Shown here one piece after another: positions 1-8,968 of a stretch of 64,000 nt of DNA (positions are counted from its first letter, which is position 1; each line of letters opens with the position of its first letter). The position numbers were made by a program, and so were the translations under genes. The notes beneath the pieces were generated by a model, which was given only the letters and a program-made list of their open reading frames with translations, did no database searches and was not told the DNA's origin. The DNA lies in contig CACMXJ010000003.1 of the NCBI GenBank assembly GCA_902617625.1, positions 1 through 64,000 of the forward strand, in the 5' to 3' direction. This DNA is from an uncultured Pelagibacteraceae bacterium. Lineage in GTDB: Bacteria; Pseudomonadota; Alphaproteobacteria; Pelagibacterales; Pelagibacteraceae.

Positions 1-152
1 GCCTCTTTTTCATACATTTTTTTACTTATAATGTTAATTTTCTGATTTTTTTCCTGTATCATCGTAATTAAGCTCTCAAGCTCATTACAAGTTTCACGTG
101 AAACATTCAAATTGGAAATTTTGGAATAAGAATTTAAAATTAAGTTATCCAT
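1..152 (-). CDS. rsmG: Partial 16S rRNA (guanine-N7) methyltransferase RsmG, N-terminal 50 codons
   Basis: RsmG (GidB) methylates G527 of 16S rRNA with S-adenosylmethionine. Only the first 50 codons are here; the gene runs off the left edge. The ATG at 152 shares a base with the TAA of mnmG (TTAATG), the usual tight gidA-gidB coupling. The N-terminus carries VSRET at residues 17-21, followed by a leucine-rich helix and an NxKINIIS stretch, as in the N-terminal helices of alphaproteobacterial RsmG. The SAM-binding domain is outside the window. The VSRET codons contain a parS palindrome (separate entry). In alphaproteobacteria parA and parB usually follow, so they are expected just left of the window (inference). 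Confidence 0.85.
   Translation of the reverse strand, partial: MDNLILNSYSKISNLNVSRETCNELESLITMIQEKNQKINIISKKMYEKE
91..104. other. parS-like ParB-binding palindrome inside rsmG
   Basis: GTTTCACGTGAAAC is a perfect 14-bp palindrome. With its flanking bases (A at 90, A at 105) it matches 15 of 16 positions of the classical parS consensus TGTTTCACGTGAAACA, the nucleation site for ParB. It lies inside codons for Val-Ser-Arg-Glu-Thr of rsmG and about 7.2 kb from the putative origin, the usual distance for centromere-like sites. No other copy was noticed in the window. Confidence 0.85.
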
Positions 153-2023
153 TAAGCTATATGCTTAATAGACTTTCTTTTGACGTGTGACAACAAAATA
201 TATACAGCTGCAGGAGTTATACCATCGATTCTTAAGGCTTGACCCATAGTTTTAGGCCTTATTTCTTTGAATTTAGCTTTTACTTCATTAGAAAGGCCTG
301 AAAATTGATCATAATCAATATTATCTGGTATTGTTAAATTCTCATCTCGTTTAAAAGCTAAAATATCGGCATTTTGTTTCTTTAAATATCCTCTGTAATG
401 AGAGTTGATCTCAATCTGCTCATCAATTTCATTCCCATAATCAGCGATTTCAGGCCAAATATTCCTTATTTTTGTCATATCAACACTTTTTTGAGTAAGA
501 ATTTCCTCTGCTGATCTAAAAACACCATCTTTTGCTATTTTTATTCCAAATTTATCTGCCTTAGAGGGTGAAATGTTTAAATTAGACATTTGGAGAGATA
601 TTTTGCTTAATTTATTGAATTTGTCTTCAAAGAGTTGTTTTCTAGTTTCTGATATTAAACCAATTTTAATTCCTTTATTGGTAAGTCTTAAATCTGCATT
701 ATCTGACCTAAGACTTAGTCTATATTCTGCCCGAGATGTAAACATTCTATAGGGCTCTGCAACACCTTTGGTAACCAAATCATCTATCATAACCCCAATG
801 TAAGCATCTGATCTATCTAATATGAAAGGCTCCATATTTTTTAAAGATAGAGCAGCATTAATTCCTGCTATAAGTCCCTGAGCAGCTGCTTCCTCATAAC
901 CAGTAGTTCCATTAATTTGACCAGCGAGATAAAGATTTTTTATTTTTTTTGTCTCCAGCGTTAAAAAGAGCTCTCTAGGGTCAATATAATCATATTCAAT
1001 AGCATATCCTGGTCTAATCACTTTTACATTCTCTAAACCATTGATATTGTTGAGTATTTCATGTTGCACAACCTCAGGTAGAGATGTAGATATGCCATTT
1101 GGGTAAATAGTATGATCATTTAGACCCTCAGGCTCTAGAAATATTTGATGTCTTGTCTTATCAGCGAATTTTACTATTTTGTCCTCAATAGAGGGACAAT
1201 ATCTAGGACCAACACCTTGTATGCTTCCGGAATACATTGCACTTTTAGATAAATTCTTTTCAATTATTTTATGAACTCTCTCGTTAGTATAAGTCATGGA
1301 ACAAGACACTTGTTTGTTTAAATTTTTTTTGGTCAGAAAAGAAAAAAAATATGGGTCTTGATCAGCAAATTGTTTTTCCAAGTTTTCAAAATTAATTGTT
1401 CTGGAATCTAATCTAGGAGGTGTCCCTGTTTTTAATCTTCCAATTTTGAAGTTATACTTTTCTAACTGTTCACTTAAACCTGTACTCGGTTTTTCATTAA
1501 ATCGTCCAGCAGGAGTTCTTTCATCGCCTATATGTATCAAACCATTTAAAAAAGTGCCTGTTGTTAAGATTAACTTGTTACAACTCACTTTGTTACCTTT
1601 AAGTGTGATAAATGCACTTATTTGGTTATTTTCAAAAATAAACTTTACTACAGGATCAGAAAAAATGCTTAAATTACAGTAGTTTACAAGTTTTTCTTGC
1701 ATAAATTTTCGATATAATGATCTGTCAGACTGAGTTCGTGGTCCTCTTACCGCTGGTCCTCTACTTCTATTTAATAACCTAAATTGTATTCCTGACTTGT
1801 CAGTAACCTCTCCCATAACACCATCTAAAGCATCTATTTCTCTAACCAAGTGCCCTTTACCTAAGCCTCCTATAGCTGGATTACATGACATTTCCCCAAT
1901 TGTATTTTTGTTATGCGTGAATAAAGCTGTATCTACCCCCAGTCTAGCTGAAGCCGCTGCAGCTTCACAACCAGCATGACCACCTCCAATAACAACTACA
2001 TCAAATCGTAAATCTTTTTTCAT
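152..2023 (-). CDS. mnmG: tRNA U34 carboxymethylaminomethyl synthase, FAD subunit MnmG
   Basis: With MnmE this FAD/NADH enzyme installs the cmnm5 group on wobble uridine 34 of certain tRNAs. At 623 aa it has the usual length. The FAD-binding motif GGGHAG is at residues 13-18, the conserved Cys in SCNPAIGG is at 47, the second catalytic Cys lies in [10 protein letters not shown] near residue 280, and the [17 protein letters not shown] block is present. It lies downstream of mnmE on the same strand, separated by 115 nt, and overlaps rsmG. The mnmE-mnmG-rsmG order is typical of alphaproteobacteria. Nothing appears truncated. Confidence 0.98.
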   Translation of the reverse strand: MKKDLRFDVVVIGGGHAGCEAAAASARLGVDTALFTHNKNTIGEMSCNPAIGGLGKGHLVREIDALDGVMGEVTDKSGIQFRLLNRSRGPAVRGPRTQSDRSLYRKFMQEKLVNYCNLSIFSDPVVKFIFENNQISAFITLKGNKVSCNKLILTTGTFLNGLIHIGDERTPAGRFNEKPSTGLSEQLEKYNFKIGRLKTGTPPRLDSRTINFENLEKQFADQDPYFFSFLTKKNLNKQVSCSMTYTNERVHKIIEKNLSKSAMYSGSIQGVGPRYCPSIEDKIVKFADKTRHQIFLEPEGLNDHTIYPNGISTSLPEVVQHEILNNINGLENVKVIRPGYAIEYDYIDPRELFLTLETKKIKNLYLAGQINGTTGYEEAAAQGLIAGINAALSLKNMEPFILDRSDAYIGVMIDDLVTKGVAEPYRMFTSRAEYRLSLRSDNADLRLTNKGIKIGLISETRKQLFEDKFNKLSKISLQMSNLNISPSKADKFGIKIAKDGVFRSAEEILTQKSVDMTKIRNIWPEIADYGNEIDEQIEINSHYRGYLKKQNADILAFKRDENLTIPDNIDYDQFSGLSNEVKAKFKEIRPKTMGQALRIDGITPAAVYILLSHVKRKSIKHIA

Positions 2024-2138
2024 GAGCTAAATTTATATTCGATTATGATATTTACAAGATTTCTGTTTTTATTTTAAAAAAAGTCTTATTTAACAGCAAA
2101 AATCGACAAAAAGGATCGAAAAACCAATAAAAATGCTA

Positions 2139-3470
2139 TTATTTTCCAATGCAAAAATCATTGAAAATACTACCTAATATCTCCTCTACATCAACTTTAC
2201 CAACAATCATACCTAGTTGTCTTGTGGCTAACCTTAAATCCTCAGCACCTTTATCAAAATCTTTTTTATCATTTTTGTCTGAAAAATTTTTCAAGTGTTC
2301 AACACACTGTAGCAAATGTTGTCTATGCCTTTCTCTTGTAATTAAGATATCTTCCTCTGAAATAAATTTATTTTCTAAATGGTTTTTTATTTTAGAAATT
2401 AATTTATCTATATTTAGATTTTCTTTGAGTGAAATCAAAACATGATTAAATTTAAAGACTTCAGGGTCTAATTCTTCTTTCAACAGATCTGATTTATTAA
2501 TGACTAAAATTGCGTCTTTTTTTAATAAATCGTTCAAAAATCCTTTAAAATCTGTACTTTTAGCATCCACCACTACTAGTTTTAGATCAGCATTTTCAGC
2601 CTTTTTTAATGATAATTTTATTCCTTTTTTTTCAATTTCATCTTTGGAGTCTCTTATGCCCGCTGTATCTGAAATTATAACTGGATAACCATCTATGTTT
2701 AAATGTGTTTCAATAACGTCTCTTGTGGTACCAGCAATTTCAGAGACTATAGCAACTTCCCTGTTTGATAAATTATTTAATAGACTAGACTTACCGGCAT
2801 TGGTTGGACCTACAATTGCAATTTTAAAACCTTCACGAATTATCTCCCCAACTTTTTGATCATTTAAAATTTTCTTGATCTCATTTAAGACGTTCAATGA
2901 ATCCTTTTTTATCTTTTTTAAGTTTTCTTCTGGCAAATCCTCCTCAGGGAAATCTATTTTTGCCTCTACAAATGACAAAATTTTCAATAATTTTTCTCTT
3001 AACTCATTAAATTTTTCTGAAGATTTTCCTTTCATCATTTTTACAGCTTGCAATCTCTGAATTTCAGTTTCTGCGGAGATCAAATCAGCTATACTCTCTG
3101 CTTTTAATAAATTTATTTTACCATTTTGAAAAGCAAGCTTCGTAAATTCACCTGGCTCTGCTAATCTACAATTTTCAACTTTTGAAATTTCATTTTGAAG
3201 AGCCAATACTACAGCCTTGCCTCCATGTACATGAATCTCAGCCATATCTTCTCCTGTGTAGCTCTGAGGGCCTGGAAACCATATAATAACGCCTTCATCA
3301 ATCAGCTCAGAAGTGTTGAAATTGTTTATTTTTCGAAGAGTTGCCATTCTTGGCTTAGGAATTTCTTTATTCGTAAGTTTTTTCAGTACCTTAGAGGTCT
3401 CTGAGCCTGAAATTCTGATTACTGCAACACCAGACACACCAGGGCCAGAGGATAAAGCGTAAATAGTCAT
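2139..3470 (-). CDS. mnmE: tRNA modification GTPase MnmE (TrmE)
   Basis: Partner of MnmG in tRNA wobble-uridine modification; a K+-activated GTPase that dimerises and binds a folate one-carbon donor. The 443-aa protein starts with the folate-binding N-domain (TIYALSSGPGVSGVAVIRISG-type start). It has a P-loop GPTNAGKSS at 221-229, then TTRD, DTAG and NKSD as G2-G4, and ends in the diagnostic C-terminal motif FCIGK. It follows rho on the same strand after 42 nt and precedes mnmG. Full length for the family. Confidence 0.98.
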   Translation of the reverse strand: MTIYALSSGPGVSGVAVIRISGSETSKVLKKLTNKEIPKPRMATLRKINNFNTSELIDEGVIIWFPGPQSYTGEDMAEIHVHGGKAVVLALQNEISKVENCRLAEPGEFTKLAFQNGKINLLKAESIADLISAETEIQRLQAVKMMKGKSSEKFNELREKLLKILSFVEAKIDFPEEDLPEENLKKIKKDSLNVLNEIKKILNDQKVGEIIREGFKIAIVGPTNAGKSSLLNNLSNREVAIVSEIAGTTRDVIETHLNIDGYPVIISDTAGIRDSKDEIEKKGIKLSLKKAENADLKLVVVDAKSTDFKGFLNDLLKKDAILVINKSDLLKEELDPEVFKFNHVLISLKENLNIDKLISKIKNHLENKFISEEDILITRERHRQHLLQCVEHLKNFSDKNDKKDFDKGAEDLRLATRQLGMIVGKVDVEEILGSIFNDFCIGK

Positions 3471-3512
3471 AAATTTATTATAACTTTAATTTACTTAGAA
3501 AGAAAAACGAAA

Positions 3513-4781
3513 TTATGATGGTCTATTCATAGAGTTAAAAAACTCTGCATTATTTTTAGTATCTTTTAATTTTGAACTTATAAATTCGATAGCATCCATA
3601 GTGCCCATTGGAGCAATAATACGTCTAAGAACATTCATTTTTTGTAAATCGTTTTTATCAAAAAGTAATTCCTCTCTTCTGGTTCCAGATTTAGTTATAT
3701 CTATAGCTGGGTAAATTCTTTTGTCTGCGATTTTTCTATCAAGAACTGTTTCACTATTACCAGTGCCCTTAAATTCTTCGAAGATTACTTCATCCATTCG
3801 ACTACCAGTATCTATCAATGCTGTGGATATAATTGTTAATGATCCACCCTCTTCTATATTTCTAGCTGCACCAAAAAATCTTTTTGGTCTTTGCAATGCA
3901 TTAGCATCAACACCTCCTGTTAAAACTTTTCCAGAACTTGGAATTACTGCATTATAAGCCCTTCCTAATCTTGTAATTGAGTCTAATAAAATGACCACAT
4001 CCTTTTTATGCTCTGTTAGTCTTTTAGCTTTTTCAATAACCATTTCTGCTACAGCTACGTGCCTTTGCGCTGGCTCATCGAAAGTAGAACTTATTACCTC
4101 GCCTTTTACAGTTCTCTGCATATCTGTAACTTCCTCTGGCCGTTCGTCGATAAGTAAAACTATTAGATAACATTCTGGATAATTTTTAGCTATTGAGTTA
4201 GCTATACTTTGTAAAATCATAGTTTTTCCAGCCTTAGGAGGTGAAATAATTATTGATCTTTGTCCTTTTCCTATCGGACTTACTAAGTCTATTAACCTTG
4301 GTGTTAAGTCCTGCTTTTTGTCAGGTTTTGTCATCTCAACTTCCATAACCAATTGCTTATCTGGATATAAAGGAGTTAAGTTATCAAATGCTATTTTGTG
4401 CCTAGACTTATCTGGCTCCTCAAAATTAATTTTACTTACTTGTAAAAGAGCAAAATATCTTTCACCTTCTTTTGGTGCTCTCACAGGACCTTCTACTGTA
4501 TCCCCAGTTCTTAGACCAAATTTTCTTATCTGACTAGGGCTGACATAAATATCATCAGGTCCAGGAAGATAATTTGATTCCATTGCTCTTAAAAAACCGA
4601 ATCCGTCTTGGAGCAATTGCAAAACACCAGCACCAGTAATTTCCTCTTTTTCAGCTACCTTTTTCAAAATAGCAAAAAGAATTTCTTGCTTTCTTAGTGT
4701 GCTTGCATTCTCAATACCTAGCTCCTCTGCTTGAGTAATTAATTGTTCAGATGATTTAAGTTTTAATTCTTGAATGTTCAT
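3513..4781 (-). CDS. rho: Transcription termination factor Rho
   Basis: Hexameric RNA-dependent ATPase/helicase that ends transcription at C-rich untranslated RNA. The 422-aa protein has the Rho N-terminal helix bundle (about 1-45), an RNA-binding cold-shock-like domain with GFGFLR near residue 60, the Walker A motif PPKAGKT at 181-187, and the ERPEEVTDM block. The length matches typical compact Rho without large insertions. This window has almost no intrinsic terminators and interlocked convergent genes, so Rho may carry much of the termination load here (inference). Upstream on the strand is hemJ, 65 nt away. Confidence 0.98.
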   Translation of the reverse strand: MNIQELKLKSSEQLITQAEELGIENASTLRKQEILFAILKKVAEKEEITGAGVLQLLQDGFGFLRAMESNYLPGPDDIYVSPSQIRKFGLRTGDTVEGPVRAPKEGERYFALLQVSKINFEEPDKSRHKIAFDNLTPLYPDKQLVMEVEMTKPDKKQDLTPRLIDLVSPIGKGQRSIIISPPKAGKTMILQSIANSIAKNYPECYLIVLLIDERPEEVTDMQRTVKGEVISSTFDEPAQRHVAVAEMVIEKAKRLTEHKKDVVILLDSITRLGRAYNAVIPSSGKVLTGGVDANALQRPKRFFGAARNIEEGGSLTIISTALIDTGSRMDEVIFEEFKGTGNSETVLDRKIADKRIYPAIDITKSGTRREELLFDKNDLQKMNVLRRIIAPMGTMDAIEFISSKLKDTKNNAEFFNSMNRPS

Positions 4782-4846
4782 GATTAAAAATTATTAAGGA
4801 CTTAATAATGGTGAAAAGTATATATACTATTTATAAATATTCAACC

Positions 4847-5281
4847 CTAGATAGGCTTAAAAACTACCACAAATATGATTAATATAAGCAATAATGTGGG
4901 TATTTCATTAATAAATCGATAAAATTTATGTGAATGAGTATTAAGATCTAATTTAAATTGTCCTAAAATTCGACCCAGATATAAATGATAAATCGTTAAT
5001 AAAACCACAAATATAAGCTTTAAAATCATCCAAGTTTGCCCAAGTTGTTGAAATCCTATTTCGTGGATTAATAATAAACCAAATAACCATGACAGTATCA
5101 TTGCTGGTGTCATAATATAAAAAAAAAGTTTTCTTTCCATAACCTTAAATACATCTGACATAATTGGCTGATTGCTGTTTTGAGAATGATAAACAAAAAT
5201 TCTTGGAAGATATAGTAATCCAGCCATCCAAGAAATTACTGCTATTAAGTGTAATGATTTAAACAATAAATAGGTATTCAT
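4847..5281 (-). CDS. hemJ: Protoporphyrinogen IX oxidase HemJ family membrane protein
   Basis: HemJ-type oxidases convert protoporphyrinogen IX to protoporphyrin IX in bacteria lacking HemG/HemY. The 144-aa protein has four hydrophobic segments. Its first helix carries the family signature with conserved His11 and the run SWMAGLLYLPRIFVYH. Position supports the role: it lies 3 nt after hemH and behind hemE on the same strand, giving consecutive last steps of haem synthesis. Family membership is read from the motif; activity is inferred. Confidence 0.9.
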   Translation of the reverse strand: MNTYLLFKSLHLIAVISWMAGLLYLPRIFVYHSQNSNQPIMSDVFKVMERKLFFYIMTPAMILSWLFGLLLIHEIGFQQLGQTWMILKLIFVVLLTIYHLYLGRILGQFKLDLNTHSHKFYRFINEIPTLLLILIIFVVVFKPI

Positions 5282-5284
5282 TAG

Positions 5285-6283
5285 TTAAGTGTTTTTTTGG
5301 ATTAAAGATTTTAATAAAAATATATGATCATCGTTATCATTCAAACACGGCACCATATCAAAGTTTTCTCCACCAGACTCTAAAAAGCTCTCTTTTCCTT
5401 GAATTTGGATTTCTTCTAAAGTTTCAACACAGTCGGAAGAAAATCCCGGGCATATAGCTAAAACATTTTTTTTACCTTCTTTAGGTAAATTTTCTAAAGT
5501 TTTGTCTGTATAGGGTTGAAGCCATTTCTCAGGACCAAATCTAGATTGGAATGTTGTCTTAATTTCAACTGAGGTAAACTTTTCTGATATTAGTCTCGTT
5601 GTCTTGTGACAATAGCAATGATAAGGATCGCCTTTATCAAAATATTTTTGTGGTATTCCATGATAAGAAGCTAATATCAAATCCGGCTTCCAATTTATTT
5701 CTTTGATTTTCTTATTCAAAGAATTTACAAGCGCTTCTATATATAATGGATCCGACTCATAATGCGGCACTATTTTTAGAGATGGCTGCCATCTCATTTT
5801 CATAAGAGTTCTATATACTTCGTCACAGACAGTTGCAGTGGTTGCCGCGGCATATTGAGGATAAAGTGGGAGAATTGTTAAATTTTCACAACCCATTTCA
5901 TGAAGGGTTGCTATTTTGCTTTTTATGCTAGGATTTCCATATCTCATTGCGTAATCAATTATTAAATTTTTTTCAGATATTAGGTTTGAAAGTTTTTCTG
6001 CTTGCTTTTGTGTATAATATAAAAGAGGAGAAATGTTTTTGTCTTTCATCCAAATTTCTTTGTAAGCTTTGGCTGTTTTAGATGGCCGAAAGGTTAATAT
6101 AAAAACATTTAATATGATTTGCCAAATTATTGGATTAACTTCGATTACTCTTCCATCCGATAAAAATTCTTTTAGATATTTTCTTATATCAAACCAACTT
6201 GTTGAGTCAGGTGTTCCAAGATTAATAATTAAGACTCCAGTTTTTCCAAAATTAACCGGTGGGTGTTCTACTTTTTTTTCCAT
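5285..6283 (-). CDS. hemH: Ferrochelatase
   Basis: Inserts Fe2+ into protoporphyrin IX, the last step of haem b synthesis, at the inner face of the membrane. The 332-aa protein shows the family start GVLIINLGTPD, the active-site His in ASYHGIP, the YHCYCHKTT stretch and the C-terminal CPGFSSDCVETLEEI block with conserved acidic residues. The start ATG at 6283 shares one base with the hemE stop, so the two are probably translationally coupled. hemJ follows after 3 nt. Confidence 0.97.
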   Translation of the reverse strand: MEKKVEHPPVNFGKTGVLIINLGTPDSTSWFDIRKYLKEFLSDGRVIEVNPIIWQIILNVFILTFRPSKTAKAYKEIWMKDKNISPLLYYTQKQAEKLSNLISEKNLIIDYAMRYGNPSIKSKIATLHEMGCENLTILPLYPQYAAATTATVCDEVYRTLMKMRWQPSLKIVPHYESDPLYIEALVNSLNKKIKEINWKPDLILASYHGIPQKYFDKGDPYHCYCHKTTRLISEKFTSVEIKTTFQSRFGPEKWLQPYTDKTLENLPKEGKKNVLAICPGFSSDCVETLEEIQIQGKESFLESGGENFDMVPCLNDNDDHIFLLKSLIQKNT

Positions 6284-7284
6284 TAATAATCCTTTACGGT
6301 TTTTACTAAGTAATCCATCATATTAGGGTCCGTTTCTGGAAGAACGCCATGCCCTAAATTAAATATATATGGATGATCTTTAAATATATCCAAATATTTC
6401 TTTGTTTCTTTTTTTAAGTTTTCTTTATTAGAAAGTAAAACTTTTGGATCCATTCCACCTTGAACAGGAATTTTTATTTCTTTATTAATTTTTGTTGGAT
6501 CAACCTCATAATCAATACAAATTGTGTCCGGTTTTATAATTTCACAATAGTCCTTATAATTTCTAATACCTCTTGGAAAGCAAATAACAGGTATATTTAA
6601 AGATTTAGTGTAATTAACCAAGCTTAGAGTGGGGTCATAGATATAATAAGGTAAATCTTTTTCTTTTAACAGACCAGCCCAACTATCAAAAATTTGAATT
6701 ATCTGAGCACCATTTTCAATTTGATTTTTAATGTGTATTTTTAAAAATTTATCTAAAATTTTTAGAACTTTATCAATTAAAAATTTGTCCTCGAAAAAAT
6801 TTTCATTCAAGCTTAATTTTGGTGATTTTTTATTAATCATATAAACTAATAAAGTCCACGGTGCTCCGACAAAGCCTATAGTAGTTTTATTTTTTGTAAA
6901 TTGGGAGCTACTAACTAATTTAATTAATTTATAAATAGGAGATAATTTTTCTACAAATTCAACTTCTTCAATATTCGAAATTTCTTTTAAGTCTAAGTTA
7001 CCAAGTAATGGGCCAAAATTTTTTTTAAATTCAACGATTTGGTTTAAACCATATGGTAACATTAAGATATCAGAAAAAATAATTGCTGCATCCAAATTGA
7101 ATCTTTTTAAGGGTTGTAAAGTGATCTCACTTGATAATTTTTCGTTAAGACATAATTTAATAAAATCAGGATTTTGTTTTCTTATTTTTCTAAATTCTGG
7201 TAAATATCTACCAGCTTGTCTCATTATCCAAATAGGATTAATATCACTTTTCTTGTTTATTATTACTTCTTCAATTGGAGACAT
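6283..7284 (-). CDS. hemE: Uroporphyrinogen decarboxylase
   Basis: Removes four carboxyl groups from uroporphyrinogen III to give coproporphyrinogen III in the cytosol. The 333-aa protein has the signature RQAGRYLPEFR starting at Arg22 (Arg22 and Arg26 bind substrate carboxylates), the IIFSDILMLPYGL block containing the catalytic Asp, and a C-terminal GHGVLPETDP motif. It is the first gene leftwards from the putative origin and heads hemE-hemH-hemJ. hemE beside the origin is the arrangement described for Caulobacter and Rickettsia. Confidence 0.97.
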   Translation of the reverse strand: MSPIEEVIINKKSDINPIWIMRQAGRYLPEFRKIRKQNPDFIKLCLNEKLSSEITLQPLKRFNLDAAIIFSDILMLPYGLNQIVEFKKNFGPLLGNLDLKEISNIEEVEFVEKLSPIYKLIKLVSSSQFTKNKTTIGFVGAPWTLLVYMINKKSPKLSLNENFFEDKFLIDKVLKILDKFLKIHIKNQIENGAQIIQIFDSWAGLLKEKDLPYYIYDPTLSLVNYTKSLNIPVICFPRGIRNYKDYCEIIKPDTICIDYEVDPTKINKEIKIPVQGGMDPKVLLSNKENLKKETKKYLDIFKDHPYIFNLGHGVLPETDPNMMDYLVKTVKDY

Positions 7285-7325
7285 ATTAATGATTAAATAT
7301 AATTAATTGTAATGTTAGTATATTC

Positions 7326-7334
7326 TGTGAATAA
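7326..7334 (-). promoter_or_regulatory. DnaA box, perfect match
   Basis: TGTGAATAA on the plus strand reads TTATTCACA on the minus strand and fits TTATNCACA at all positions. It lies 42 nt upstream of the hemE start, so it could also influence hemE transcription. Confidence 0.7.
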
Positions 7335-7358
7335 TGGTGATTATATTTATTGAACATT

Positions 7359-7411
7359 TTATAAACAGTTTATTAACATTTAAGATTTTAATTTTAATAA
7401 ATATATACACA
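7359..7411 (+). promoter_or_regulatory. Cluster of three near-consensus DnaA boxes
   Basis: TTATAAACA (7359-7367), TTATTAACA (7370-7378) and ATATACACA (7403-7411) each differ from TTATNCACA at one position. Starts are 11 and 33 nt apart, so all three lie on about the same helical face. Weak phased boxes of this kind fit low-affinity ATP-DnaA binding, which is an inference. Confidence 0.45.
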
Positions 7412-7549
7412 AAATTGAAGCTTATTAACTAAATACACCAAATGATTACTGGAGATTTTAACATGTTTAATTTTGTTAATAAAAGCATTGTTTTACAACA
7501 TAAATTTTAAAATATGGAAAATGTTCAATATGATAAAAATAGTACAAAT

Positions 7550-7558
7550 TTATACACA
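7550..7558 (+). promoter_or_regulatory. DnaA box, perfect match
   Basis: TTATACACA fits the DnaA box exactly. It ends 8 nt before the ATG of ppsR and is followed by TTATACATG, a two-mismatch repeat that runs into the start codon, so origin and ppsR leader share sequence. Confidence 0.7.
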
Positions 7559-7566
7559 TATTATAC

Positions 7567-8391
7567 ATGACTAACTTATATCAAATTTATCTTATATCAG
7601 ATGCAACTGGTGAAACTCTTGATCGTATTTTTATAGCTATCAAAGCTCAATTTAAGAATATAAATTATAAAATACATACATATTCTTTTACCAGAACAGA
7701 AAATCAAATTATAAAAATTTTAGAGAGCGCAGAAAAGGAAAAAAATTCAATAATTTTATACTCCATTGTTGATAGTAATCTGGCAAAATTTCTTGCAAAA
7801 AATAGTGACATGAAAAAAATTCCATGTTTTGGAGTGTTAGGCGATTTAATATTAAGTTTTTCAAAACTTTTAAATCAAAAAGCCTCACACCAACCAAGTG
7901 GACAATACGCTCTTGATGAAGAATATTATAAAAGAATTGAAGCAATTCAATTTACGATGAACCATGATGACGGAAATCTTGTAAAAGGAATAAAAGAGTC
8001 TGATATAATTTTGTTGGGAGTAAGTAGAACAAGTAAGACCCCAACCGCAATCTTTTTAGCTAATAAAGGTTTTAAAACATCCAACATACCCTTAATAAAT
8101 GAAAATTCTTTACCAGAAGTTTTAAAAGAAAACCCTAAAATCTCATGCATTATTGGATTAAATACTGAGCCAGAAAGGCTTGTGGAGATTAGAAAAAACA
8201 GGATGAATTCTCTTAAGGAAAATAAAAATAAATTATATACAAATTTAGAACAAATTAAAAAAGAAGTAGATATGGCAAAAAATACTTTTAAAAAATATAA
8301 ATGGCCATTCATCGATGTGACACGAAAATCTGTAGAAGAAACCGCAGCTTCTGTAATCAAAATATACGAAATATATAAAGAAAATGCCTAA
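7567..8391 (+). CDS. ppsR: PEP synthase / pyruvate phosphate dikinase regulatory protein (DUF299 family)
   Basis: Bifunctional ADP-dependent kinase and Pi-dependent phosphorylase family that switches pyruvate,water dikinase or pyruvate,phosphate dikinase on and off. The 274-aa protein starts with YLISDATGETLDR and carries the P-loop-like GVSRTSKT at 151-158, both typical of the family. It is the first gene rightwards from the putative origin; the same gene flanks the origin in Caulobacter and Rickettsia. Its end overlaps maf by 8 nt. The target enzyme is not in this window, so which dikinase it controls is unknown. Confidence 0.93.
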   Translation: MTNLYQIYLISDATGETLDRIFIAIKAQFKNINYKIHTYSFTRTENQIIKILESAEKEKNSIILYSIVDSNLAKFLAKNSDMKKIPCFGVLGDLILSFSKLLNQKASHQPSGQYALDEEYYKRIEAIQFTMNHDDGNLVKGIKESDIILLGVSRTSKTPTAIFLANKGFKTSNIPLINENSLPEVLKENPKISCIIGLNTEPERLVEIRKNRMNSLKENKNKLYTNLEQIKKEVDMAKNTFKKYKWPFIDVTRKSVEETAASVIKIYEIYKENA

Positions 8392-8968
8392 AATTATTCT
8401 AGCTTCTAAAAGCAAGGTTAGAAAAAAAATATTGGACAAAAATGATATTTTAAATGAGGTAAAACCATCAAATATCGATGAAGATATTGTGAAATTAAGT
8501 TTATTAAAAGAAAAAGCTACACCTGAAATCATATCAAAAAATTTAGCTGAATTAAAAGCCAACAAAGTAAGCAACAAATATATTGACGATTTAGTTTTGG
8601 GTGCTGATAGTGTAATTGATTTAGAGGGAGAACTCATATCAAAACCCAACGATAGAAATGAAGCTTTTGAAATTTTGAAAAAACTCAATGGTAAAAAACA
8701 TCATTTAATTAGTTCAGTTTGTATCTCCAAAAACGGATCTATGGTATGGAACTATACCGATAAAGCATTACTGACAATGAAAAAAATGACAGAGGAAGAA
8801 CTAAAAAAATATCTATTAAAAATTTCGGATGAAGCGTTATATGCTTATAATGTTTATCAAATAGAAGGTGAGGGAAGAGATTTATTCTCAAGTATTGATG
8901 GAAATGAAAATACAATAATGGGACTTCCAATTGAAAAAATTAAAAAATATTTAGATAAATATAAATGA
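8384..8968 (+). CDS. maf: Maf-family nucleotide pyrophosphatase
   Basis: Maf/YhdE proteins hydrolyse non-canonical or modified nucleoside triphosphates to monophosphates, acting in pool cleansing or in coupling division to growth. The 194-aa protein starts with the signature IILASKSKVRKKIL (ASxSxxR at 7-13) and has the LGADSVIDLEGE block with the catalytic Asp. It overlaps ppsR by 8 nt and aroE by 4 nt. Which Maf subgroup it belongs to cannot be settled by eye. Confidence 0.93.
   Translation: MPKIILASKSKVRKKILDKNDILNEVKPSNIDEDIVKLSLLKEKATPEIISKNLAELKANKVSNKYIDDLVLGADSVIDLEGELISKPNDRNEAFEILKKLNGKKHHLISSVCISKNGSMVWNYTDKALLTMKKMTEEELKKYLLKISDEALYAYNVYQIEGEGRDLFSSIDGNENTIMGLPIEKIKKYLDKYK

Larger units (their letters stand above)
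7285..7566. other. Putative chromosomal replication origin (oriC)
   Basis: This 282-nt AT-rich spacer lies between divergent hemE and ppsR, the gene pair that flanks the experimentally studied origins of Caulobacter crescentus and Rickettsia prowazekii. Visible DnaA boxes (TTATNCACA) are perfect matches at 7326-7334 (minus) and 7550-7558 (plus). One-mismatch boxes lie at 7359-7367, 7370-7378 and 7403-7411 (plus) and 7474-7482 (minus). Stretches such as 7285-7320 and 7379-7407 are nearly pure A/T and could be the unwinding element. Gene orientation diverges from this point for about 7 kb left and 3.5 kb right. No ORF or RNA gene is seen inside. Confidence 0.8.

Noticed and set aside
1446-1979. 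Plus-strand ORFs of 60-78 codons inside mnmG
   Set aside because: They lie antisense to a gene with full motif support and contain no recognisable domain; they are typical shadow frames.
7285-7566. CtrA sites (TTAA-N7-TTAA) in the origin
   Set aside because: TTAA is frequent in this AT-rich spacer and I found no pair with the right spacing.
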